This document shows positions 22,252 through 31,483 of a DNA stretch of 64,000 nt, piece by piece. The notes below the pieces were generated by a model, which was not told the DNA's origin, did no database searches, and saw only the letters and a program-made list of their open reading frames with translations. Made by a program: the position numbers and the translations under genes. Source of the DNA: Fragilaria crotonensis (lineage: Eukaryota; Bacillariophyta; Fragilariophyceae; Fragilariales; Fragilariaceae); NCBI GenBank assembly GCA_022925895.1, contig JAKSYS010000075.1:1-64000 (forward strand), read 5' to 3'. Within the stretch, counting starts at the first letter, position 1. Every line of letters starts with the position of its first letter.

Positions 22252-23434
22252 TCATTGAAAATAGCACTCCTCAGTGACTCCGTGCCAAATGCATCCGAAA
22301 TCGCCGAGCATTTCCTCCTCCATCTTCTCTTCAGTCCTCTCAAAGCAATGTGTTGCGAAATCTTTCCACACCGTGACGTCGTCGTCTTGAGTAGGAGGTT
22401 CGTTCCACGCCTTGTCCTTTAGAACAGAAACTCCTCCATCGCGCAGCATCTTGAGTGCCAACTCTGGGGATGGCCTGCCGAAGAAGATTTGATGTTCAAT
22501 GGGCACCCACGCAAAACTGAAGTATTCTTCACCAATTATGATCAGCTGGCCCTCCATCCATTGCGAGTTTTGAAAGTTTTCTTCAGCCACACGACCGAGG
22601 CCGTGGTAGCGAGGAAGCTGGGTTGTTCCCCACTTCTTGGATGCCTTCTCAGTTAGCATAATGGGACTGAGGGGTTCAGGCTTTGTACCTCGATTAATAC
22701 GATTTAATGCCAGAGGATTCAAATCAGCTTGGAATGTGATTTCACCCCGAGGAACATTCTGGTCCCCAGTGACCTTGAAGGCAATAAGAGTGTCACCTGC
22801 GTAGGTAACATTAATCATTTCGTACCCATGGCTGCCATACCTTACGAGATCGTCAGCGAATTGAATTGAAAAACAAATATGCCAACAGGCTAAGCAGTTC
22901 GACTTACTTTCCAACCCATAGACCTTCCAAGTTGAAATGAGGAAGGCAACTACGTGCATTTAGGGCTCTACCTTTGTGAAAGATCTCATCCTCTGTGCGC
23001 CCATCACGTGCGGCTTTGTGCATAGCCTCGAGTTCTGTTCTGTACACAAGCTCTGGGTCACGTCTCTCGACTTTGCGAAGACTTCTTCGGATTTCTCTTT
23101 CAGTTTCTTCAGCATTGCTGTTAATCGCCTCGACTAACTGATTACTCAAATCATTCATGGTTCCTCTCAGATCCCACAGATCATTACCGTACTTTGCAAA
23201 CTGACCTTCATTCTCCTTCTCCCGGTCTAAGCGCTCTCGTCGAGCTTGTGACTCAAGCAGCGGTTCCAAATACCCAAATTCTGCAAGGCGACGACGGCCA
23301 CTTCCGTCGTGCGCTGCACCGTCAGCGGCCTCGAACAAACGTGATGACAGCATTGGACTGCTGCTTGGCAAGACCACGAACGCCGTGGCCGTGAGGATGC
23401 ATGAATAGATGAAGAGGACGGCAGCCAGTGCCAT
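22252..23434 (-). CDS. plastid-targeted UVR-like/DUF3506 (EXECUTER-like) protein, copy 1
   Basis: The ATG at 23434 gives a signal peptide ending ILTATAFVVLP, an Ala-Phe site typical of diatom plastid import. Exons are 23434-22908 and 22840-22252; the 67-bp GT-AG intron splits the Lys codon just before YGSHGYEMINV. The 371-residue product has a charged helical region, a UVR-like helical hairpin (LEAMHKAARDGRTEDEI...), then LPHFNLEGLWVGKYGSHGYE and VTGDQNVPRGEITFQADLNP. These words match the DUF3506 (Cyclin_D1_bind) beta-rich domain of FBXO31 and plant EXECUTER. A conserved FSFAWVPIEHQIFFGRPSPE block lies near the end. EXECUTER proteins combine UVR-like and DUF3506 regions and act in plastid singlet-oxygen signalling; I infer a similar plastid role. 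A paralogue lies head-to-head about 2.5 kb away with the same intron position. Confidence 0.6.
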
Positions 23435-23566
23435 GTTGGTCAGGATTGTTTCTGCGAAAATTCCAACTTGTGAGGCATTTCGTTGGTGCTTGATCGGTTG
23501 ATCCAAACGGTGACACCTTCTGTGATGCTGAGTGAGGGACGAATTCTGTTCTGCTCCTCTGCCCAT

Positions 23567-25949
23567 TCCTAATCCGATATTTGAAGGTTCACGTCATTCT
23601 CCAGTCTCTATCCACTCCTCGATATTCACAGCGAAAAAGAATTTTGATGAGAACCCTCGAACATACGTCAATCCTCATCAACGCACGTCATACACTGCAC
23701 GTCGGGCGGGATGCTAATCTACTAGGACAATACGCTAGTAGTCCAGTAGTGTATTCGGATTATTGTGTGCTCCCTATACCAGTACGTTGTACTTGTACCA
23801 CGTATTCATGTAGTGTTTGCTGCTTCCTTTTGTGTCTTGGGCGTACATAACTTCCACCACCGCGGGCTGTTTTTATACCTCCTATCTCCTTTATCCTATA
23901 TCGCATATTCACTTGTGGTGCAACTACAAGTACCGTATTTCTCGGAATTTTGTTCCCCTCGGATTCCTGTACGTGTACGGTACCCTTTGCCGAAAATCGA
24001 TGTACATTTTTGACCCACTCGACTCCAAAAAGTGAGCCCTTTTTAGATCCTTTTGCAGAGCAAATTCTGGCATTTCGCTGAAACGTCAAGATCTAGCAAT
24101 TGGAATATCAAGCACATCTGATGCTGCTTCCATTACCTTAATTGTACTTAGTCTAAATGCAGTGTTGAGGGGAAATGGGTACCGAGCCTGCCTTGATTCT
24201 TCAGCAAAGTAGAAAACAAGAAGGCCTTTTTGGAATGTGGTCCTAAATACTCCTGTCATATTCAATCCATCAAATGGACTTATCAGCACTTTATTGTCTC
24301 CAAGCAATGGAGGACACATGATGGACATGGCAGTAATGAACTCTTTCTCATCAATCGCAAGGAAAGCATCAATGCATTTCGTCAACTTTGTTCATGCTTC
24401 TACAAATGTAGAAACAGCAAGGCAGTAATAGCTTAAATAATCTTGGTTGGTATGTGATTTCCAATTGAATCAGTGTGATATTGGTTAAGAAGATACTGGA
24501 GTATCTACCTCCTTTGTCTGACATACAAACCATCAACTTAACCCCAGCTGTACCATTCTTCAGAGAGGAGTCAAAAGGTTGGAATGGATATGTTGAGAAT
24601 TGTGGTGTGCAATTTCATTGGTGCTTGCTTCCAAAATGAGAAAATATTCTGACATGGTGGCATCACAGCCTCATTATTTAGTTGTGGTTATACATGATAC
24701 ATTCTGTTCTAGGCACAGCGCCTGCTGGCTGAGCTGTGAACGAAAGACAAATATGTGCCAGCTGGAGGTGAAAAATCATTTTGACTTGCTGTTGGGCTGT
24801 TGCTATGCTGGATATACCAGTGTGAGCTTCATTTTGCTGCCACTTGCTGACAAAACATCTCCCAACAAACAAATCTGACTGCTGCCAGCATGTGCACATG
24901 AAAAACATATCTGCTGACATGATCTTATGATGAAGCTGACAAGTAAGAAATTTTCCAAGTACGAAACAATATGCCAACAAAAAATCTGCTGTCATCTTCT
25001 GACATTTGCTCATGAGACACAAATCTGCTAGCCTTCATTGATGTTAAAAAATTGCTGACATTTGCTGAACCTTTCCATATCTACTAACAATGCAACACCT
25101 TTGTTAGAGCGTTGTTAAGCCTCTAATAGTTAGTTCAAATTTAAACTGATAACAGGGCCGCCAGACATTGGCTGGCGCACACATCCTCTATGTCTCGAAT
25201 TTCAGTCCCAAACCTGCTTTGCCCCGACGTTCCTGGACCTGCAACCTGCAACACGGTGTAAAATGTACTGTAGGACTGCGCCACTATTGAGTCCTTTTAA
25301 TCGTCCTGTACAAGTACCAGTACTACGTACGTTACTCAAGTCTACTCTACCGGTAGCTAGTATGCTGAGACTACTACCGGTAGAGTAGCAGGCACTCAGC
25401 TACAACACAATATCGTACTCCGAGTACTACAGTACGTCTGTGTACCTCAGTATTGCTACAAGGTTGTAGTAGTACCGTTTTGTACCTCGTACCAGGTACT
25501 GCACTTGTTTCATCACACTTCACTCTTCGCCAATTTCGCCTATATGAGAGCTTTAAGTGCGAACTGCCGGTTGGAGGCTTGTCCACTGTCCACTGTCCAC
25601 TGTCCACTCTCCACATACGCCCAGCTGTCGTGCACACCGCATTCGTCATCTTGACCATAGGAGCAGCTTACGTGGCGACTACAATTTGCAGTCGTCATTG
25701 CTGCTTCATATTGCCCCATTCAGATTACGACGTCACGTTTGCTTTCGTGGACACCCAATTGGCAGGGATTTTCAGATGCTGTTCGGATGTCTGATTTGAT
25801 CCCGCAAGGTGACGGGAGAGCTATCGTACCAGTCAGATCCTCGACCAAAAACAAAAAAACTGTAGAGCATCAACTCGTGTACGTTGTCATATTTTCGTTT
25901 TGAACGAGATACTCTGAATTGCGACGATCTGGTCGTTCAAATCCGCATC
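23567..25949. other. spacer between head-to-head paralogues; GTAC-rich and repeat-like
   Basis: No host gene is supported. 23700-24000 and 25260-25520 are rich in GTAC words. 24430-25080 is AT-rich with repeated TTGCTGAC/CTGCTGAC words and looks like an unplaced repeat. A minus-strand open stretch at 24385-24086 (CIDAFLAIDEKEFITAMSIM, ISPFDGLNMTGVF) may be a fragment of a repeat-encoded protein, but I cannot assign it. A short tandem of CCACTGT lies at 25581-25612. Confidence 0.4.
25581..25612. repeat. CCACTGT short tandem repeat
   Basis: Four near-perfect 7-bp units followed by a variant unit, 340 bp upstream of the second DUF3506 gene. Confidence 0.75.
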
Positions 25950-27067
25950 ATGACTCGCTTGTTCCACATCAACGCAGCTATTCTAGCCATATCATCAGCC
26001 TCTGCTTTCACATGCTTGACGCCACCTTCATCATCACACTCTGTATTCACCGGCCGCTCTCCTCAACCTCTTCACATGTCACTCTCCCATACTGGTGACT
26101 GGGAACTCCCTGATGAAACACCAGACGGAGGCGATGACACAAGCCTCATGGAGTCACCACCAGTGATTATCAGCTTTGTCCAAGGTGATGACTTGCAACG
26201 GTTGCGAATCCAAGTCTTGGAACTGCGAGCAGAATTGTACGATGCCAAAGCCGCTAATGACGCTGCTCGTGTTCTTGAGCTCCAGCACTCCATCATCAAG
26301 GCACAACAACATGACGCCGAATTCGTATACTCTGTATCTCTCGAACGTATGGAAGCAGCGGAAGCTCGCGGTCGATGGGTGGAAGCTGAGAAGTTTCGGT
26401 TGGACGCTATCGAGGCACGTCAATCGTTGCCACAGTTCAATCTGGAAGGCTTGTGGGTTGGAAAGTAAGTAAAGTGCGATACATCAGTATAATGGACTCG
26501 AATTCATTGTTTCGCTAACTTTTGTGATGTCATCTTCAAGATACGGCGACCATGGATACGAAATGATTAATGTCACGTACGTGGGCGACACTCTTCTTGC
26601 GCATAAAGTAACTGGTGAGCAAAACGTGCCCCAGGGTCAGCTATCCTTTACCGTGGACTTGAGTCCGAAATTGAGAAGGAACAATTTTGGAACCTGTCGT
26701 ACTTGGCGAGGCCGCAGCACGACAATGGGGTGCTAAGTTTCTCTCGCGATTCAGTGGCAAGGGTCAAGTGGCAGGAGAAGGGTACACTAACGCCCAGTTT
26801 GTGGAAGGACAGCTGATTCTTGTTAATGATTTCTTCTCGTTCGCTTGGGTACCCATTGGCCATCAAGTGTTTTTTGGGAGACCAAGTGCTGAGTTGACAC
26901 TGAAGCTCTTGAGGGAGTCAGAAGAAGGCGCTCGGGGCGTAGACAAGGCACGTGCTCACCTTGCTCGATGCATGGAGGAGACAAAGAGTCTTGAAGAAGA
27001 TGACGTTGAAGACATTCCCGCTATCGCCCAACATGACTACTACGGCGTCCAGGGATACTTCGATTGA
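25950..27067 (+). CDS. plastid-targeted UVR-like/DUF3506 (EXECUTER-like) protein, copy 2
   Basis: Paralogue of the gene at 22252-23434. The ATG at 25950 gives a signal peptide ending AISSASAFTCLTPP, the classic ASAF diatom plastid motif. Exon 1 is 25950-26464 and exon 2 starts at 26541 after a 76-bp GT-AG intron. The split Lys codon before YGDHGYEMINV is the same position and phase as in copy 1. Before it lies a clearer UVR-like hairpin (SLERMEAAEARGRWVEAEKF). After it come VTGEQNVPQGQLSFTVDLSP and FSFAWVPIGHQVFFGRPSAE. One frame change occurs near 26680 in a poorly conserved linker; the rest is open to TGA at 27067. The two N-termini have diverged much more than the domain, which suggests an old duplication with different regulation or partners. 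Role inferred as for copy 1. Confidence 0.6.
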
Positions 27068-28013
27068 AGTATATTATACCTGTCTTATGCATTGTGCAAC
27101 ATTCATGCCACCGCCTGACAAAATGGAGGACATGCCTACTTCGCCTTTCAGGGATTCTTCGTGTACACTAAGTTTTATCAGAAGACGTATGCCATGTAAT
27201 GCACCGCAGGCATGGCGACGCTTTGCCAATAACGGAGGGAAGCCATACGTTTCCCCTTGTAATGCTAAATTTATTACGTTCACCCATTATGCGTTGAGAT
27301 CGACACCTGTACCTGCGATGGCCTTACGGAGGTGTGTTCGATGTTTACCTATTCTATGAAACTTCGTGCCGCAAGGTCAGCTTTCTGCACGTGTGACACT
27401 GCATGTCTTGAGTGCTTCAACCCTGCAGAATCATAGCGCACACGTCAAACTTTCATCTTTGTGAGTCAAGCTGTCACGCCAGAAGGACGATACCACTGGT
27501 ATGACATTCGGTAGTTTTTCCTGTATGCAGGACCAGGGACATGCGGAAATTCTTCTCAGGACGGAAATAATAACCGTCTTTTGCCGTTGACTGTTTTTAA
27601 AACCAATGATGGATAACGGCAAAATATTTTTGAGCATATCGAAAATGTCAGACTCGCGCTCGTGAGCTTGGCTTGCGCGTTTCCGAAACCTTCTTATGAA
27701 CGAAGAATGTTGAAAGGACCTTCTTCGCCCGAAGAAGCCTGCTTCCTAATCTTCTTCGTGCGAAGAAACCTTCTTCGTTGGATGTCGTTTTCTACTTACG
27801 TCATCGAAGAAGGTGTTCACATAAAGTCTGGTCTGGTACATGTTGCACACTGAACCAACGTAGAATATTTTTGTGTGTGTCACTTCAAAACCTTCTTCGC
27901 ATGTCTTCTTCGTCCGAAGTAGGTTTGCAAATCGTCCTCTTCGCTGGAAGCGTGTTGAAGATTTTTGTCTCTCAAATCGTTGTTGGGGTGTGACTGGCGT
28001 GCTCGATGGGAAT
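27068..28013. other. spacer with CTTCTTCG palindromic repeats
   Basis: No gene supported. 27690-27920 contains repeated CTTCTTCG and CGAAGAAG words that can fold together, perhaps an old MITE whose ends I cannot define. Confidence 0.45.
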
Positions 28014-28016
28014 CTG

Positions 28017-28993
28017 GAGGTTCCGGAATTTCGGCTCTTTTATGTGTCTCATACCTTTCACGCAGATTTTCTACCAGAAATATGTTCGACGAACACCTAA
28101 ATAATTCCACGTTTCAAAATGATAGAATGTCTTCTGTTGAACCACAATAATAAAAACCGTGCTTAAGTTTTGGAACTTTGTTAACATCGTTTGTTATGAC
28201 AAGTACGACATCGATTCAATGTCTTGGATGAACCCTAGTACTATGTAGGGATATTTGGAAAAGACGTTGGCTCTTGAGCCATTGGCTCTTGAGCCATTGG
28301 CTCTTGAGCCATTGGCTCTTGAGCCAGAGGCTCTTGAGTCATTGGCTCTTGAGTCATTGGCTCTTGAGTCATTGGCTCTTGAGTCATTGGCTCTTGAGTC
28401 ATTGGCTCTTGAGCCACTGGCTCAAGAGCCAGTTTACTTCGTCGAACTAGTCGAGGAACGTGTTTTCCTTAAATGAGAACTCGCCAAACGGGGAACGAAA
28501 GAAATGACAGGTCATCTATGGTTGCTATATAGCATTTTCTGTAAGCATCGGCGAAACAATATTCAAGTATGAAGAGAATACATTGAGCGAATGACAAGCT
28601 CTATGACACACAAAAAAGTGTGTTCTTGAGTTTGACTTCGTCGGGGGCTGTTGTTCAGCCGTTGGCTTTTGAGCCAGCGGCTCTTGAGACAATGGCTCTT
28701 GAGCCAGCGGCTCTTGAGACAATGGCTGCCGACACTTCAAATGTCTTATATCCTTAAGTAGGATTTCATAAGACGTCGATTCCATTGTCGCAAAGTCTAA
28801 GCTCAAGTGGGTTCTTTACTTAAAGCTCAAAATTTGTCACGTCATGCAATTAATGTACCTAATGATCCGGACATTTGAAGGGGTGATGGAACGTGGAATA
28901 TTTGTCCGGCGTGATGAACGAAGTTGTAGAATTAGTACTGTATACGTAGCCACTATACACTTAAAGGTAAAAGAGCCGAAATTCCGGAACCTC
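28017..28993. mobile_element. CWG-flanked MITE, copy 1 (977 bp)
   Basis: Perfect 26-bp terminal inverted repeats begin GAGGTTCCGGAATTTCGGC (28017-28042) and mirror at 28968-28993. The 3-bp target duplication is CTG (28014-28016 and 28994-28996). A second copy lies at 54933-55822 and is very similar through most of its length. 3-bp CWG duplications are known for PIF/Harbinger elements, so I place it there tentatively. It has no transposase. It contains two arrays of a 15-bp hairpin-forming unit; one gives an open frame of LALEP repeats that I regard as spurious. Confidence 0.85.
28267..28434. repeat. 15-bp hairpin minisatellite in MITE copy 1
   Basis: Eleven units of TTGGCTCTTGAGCCA or variants. 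Each unit has a TGGCTC...GAGCCA stem with a 2-base loop. The last unit is in the opposite orientation. A shorter related array lies at 28658-28735. The second MITE copy has about six units in the same place. Confidence 0.9.
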
Positions 28994-29267
28994 CTGAGTA
29001 CGCAAGATTACCTTCAAGACGTTATGAAATAACGTTGTAGTAGCCGTTCAATGTATCCAATAACCCCCGAATTGACTGCCGACTAAAGGTTAAGAAGGAA
29101 TGCCGCATGTCCCAGCGTACTTTGCTTTCAGGAAGGTCCGGCCCATGCACGTTCCAGCCGTACCGTTAGGGGCAGTTGTATTTGCGCGTCAGCCTTGCTC
29201 CGATTTGCATGATGCGAGAATTTTAGCAATCGCAATGATCCATCCGAGCCGGCAAGGTTGCTGCATC

Positions 29268-29560
29268 GTAAGCAAATTTTTCATGACAGTAAGCAAAATC
29301 AGTAAGCAAATTATGCCGGTAAGCAAATTTTGTAAGCAAATTTTTTCTGTAAGCAAATTTGATTTTCGTAAGCAAATTCTTCTTTGCTGTAAGTAAATTT
29401 TATTTAGGTGTTTGAAAATTGGTATGTTTTTACGTAGAAAAGACAGTCCCCGTAAGCAAATTTAATCTCCCAGTAAGCAAATTTTGTAAGCAAATTTCTG
29501 CTTACAATAGATTTGCTTATGGTAAGCAAATTCCGTAAGCAATTTCATTCCGTAAGTAAT
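29268..29560. repeat. GTAAGCAAATTT degenerate tandem array
   Basis: More than a dozen copies of GTAAGCAAATTT at irregular spacing, interrupted by the inner element and continuing with one unit at 30195-30206. Confidence 0.85.
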
Positions 29561-29573
29561 TTTTTTTTCCCAG

Positions 29574-30193
29574 GAAGGTCCGGCCAAAGCACGTTCTAGC
29601 CGTTAAGTTCCGGTAACGAAGTCATTTCCGCGCACGCCGACTTCAAAATACATGTGCTGCGATATTTGTAGCTTTTGCAGTCAATGCAAACGAGCCGGCA
29701 AGGTTTTCTGATGCGAAGTGGAAATCCACTTCAGTGAAGTGGAATTCCACTTCGGGTAAGTGGAATTTCACTTCGGGAAGTGGAATTCCACTTAGGGAGT
29801 GGAATTCCACTTAGGGAAGTGGAATTCCACTTACCCGAAGTGAAATGCAATGTTCCCAAAATGAATTCATACTGAATTGTGTAGGCGTCACGTGTGTCCA
29901 TCGCATTGTGAGGAAGTGGAATTCCACTTCGGTTAAGTGAAAATCCACTTCGGTGAAGTGGAATTCCACTTCGGGTAAGTGGAATTTCACTTTGGAGAAG
30001 TGGAATTTCACTTAGGGGAAGTGGAATTTCACTTAGGTGAAGTGGAATTTCACTGACTAGGATCCACATGATAATCGCGCCGGCCTTGCTTTTTATCAGT
30101 TGAAAATGACATAACGTGGAAGCGAGACTCTTACTATGAGGTGTCACGTGTTCTCGTTTTTTCCTCGATTCCGACGGTGCGGCCGGACCTTCC
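29574..30193. mobile_element. nested non-autonomous DNA element (620 bp) with CAG TSD
   Basis: The inverted ends GAAGGTCCGGCC (29574-29585 and 30182-30193) are perfect over 12 bp, with CAG on both sides (29571-29573, 30194-30196). It is inserted in the GTAAGCAAATTT array of a related element with the same end sequence. Its centre holds two arrays of the 16-bp palindrome AAGTGGAATTCCACTT. The ends resemble those of the 28017 element, so the families may be related. Confidence 0.8.
29713..30055. repeat. AAGTGGAATTCCACTT palindrome arrays
   Basis: Two blocks (29713-29846 and 29912-30055) of perfect and near-perfect copies of a 16-bp palindrome separated by 2-6 bp, able to form a row of short hairpins. 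Confidence 0.9.
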
Positions 30194-30461
30194 AGTAAGC
30201 AAATTTTCTTACAGACGTCAGCCGTGTCACCACCACGCCGGCACATCCAATTTTGCGCCAGCCAGACATCGATCGGAACTTGTTTCCCTCCCGGCGGGCG
30301 CGCATACTTCCTTTATTCAGGACTTCGCCCGTATTGCCGGACCTTCCTGGGTAGACTCTACTACTGTACCCTAGTAGAGAGTAGAAGTCTCGACTCTACT
30401 AGGAAGAGCAAAAACAGACTGGAGTACCTTTGGTACTTGTACTCCTAGCTAGTACCTGGTA

Positions 30462-31053
30462 CCACATAAAAAGTGCCTGGAGCCATTACTTTCACCCCGT
30501 TGTGGACTAAAGATATCTTGCTCAAAAATGCTTTGATTTCAATTCTGTTTTTTTACAAATGCTGTGTGATGTTCTTGGCTATCCAGAACATTAATCATTC
30601 TTTTTCCAGAGCAAGAATTGATGAAGTTGTCGCTGAACTTGTGACGCTCATTTTAGCAGTTATCAGCTCCAGGCACTTCATTTAAATGTATCCATACCTT
30701 AAGACATTTTTTAGGCATCGGTTGAGATTTTTCACCCCATTCAACTATGATTTTTTGTACTTGTTTTCTACTGCTACAGAGTTTTTCCCTATTGGTGGTA
30801 CGCGATCAATGGGGTGAAAATCCGAGGGGGTGAAAAATTGCGAGCCCTCAACTTCCAGTGATGTTTACAACACCAGTTTCTAATCGGTTTGTTCACCACT
30901 CCAGAAGACTTCGTTGTATTGCATATCAGAGATCAAAACGGCCATAGCAAGTGCCATTGATTTCTTGAAATTGAGTGACTTATTTGTAGGAGGAGTCGAA
31001 AACCCCGTTTAACGGCTCCAGCGGTCGAAACGGCTCCAGGCACTTTTATGTGG
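30462..31053. mobile_element. MITE with TA target duplication (592 bp)
   Basis: The inverted ends CCACATAAAAAGTGCC (30462) and its complement at 31053 extend over 22-23 bp with one A/T length difference. They are flanked by TA on each side (30460-30461, 31054-31055), as for Tc1/mariner-type MITEs. It contains several TTTCACCCC/GGGGTGAAA words and no coding sequence. Confidence 0.75.
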
Positions 31054-31483
31054 TAGTAGACAGCAACACTACGCACTACGTGAGACATAGTAGTACTGGA
31101 AGTACTGGAGTAGGAAATACAGTACCCCACAGCATTGCAGGTCATCTTAGTACTTGTACCAGGTACTGTACTGTACATACATTTTCTAGATGCGATTCCT
31201 GATTCCCGATCAGAACGTCAATCCCGGTCAAAGTCCAACTCTCAAACGCAACCATTCCATTTTTTCGTCGCGGTGTTGTACTGTACAGGCAACAAACTAC
31301 AGTACCTTGTACCACGCCGTCGTGCAGTGTTGCAATTGTTGTCAAGTCACGTGACAGCATCAATGCAAGCCACAAGACAACCCGTCCGACATACCGCCTT
31401 CTCACCAACCGCATCTCTACACTCTACACTCACAATCCCCGAGTCAGCCACTGGCCAAGGCTTCATATCGACCTGGAATAGCG

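Larger units (their letters stand above)
29132..30346. mobile_element. non-autonomous DNA element, outer copy, host of a nested insertion
   Basis: Inverted ends GAAGGTCCGGC at 29132 and its complement ending 30346. The flanking triplets are CAG and CTG, so the target duplication is not exact and the pairing of these two ends is provisional. The inside carries an array of GTAAGCAAATTT units, which resumes after the inner element at 30194, showing that the inner element split this one. No coding capacity. Confidence 0.6.

Noticed and set aside
24086-24385. Minus-strand 99-residue open frame as a host gene
   Set aside because: No start context, no recognisable domain, and it lies in a repeat-like spacer; kept only as a possible repeat fragment.
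28255-28476. Open frame of LALEP repeats
   Set aside because: Direct product of a 15-bp minisatellite in a MITE; no start context and not kept in copy 2.
29268-29560. CRISPR-like array of short repeats
   Set aside because: Units are adjacent or irregularly spaced, there are no unique spacers of constant length, and the setting is eukaryotic.
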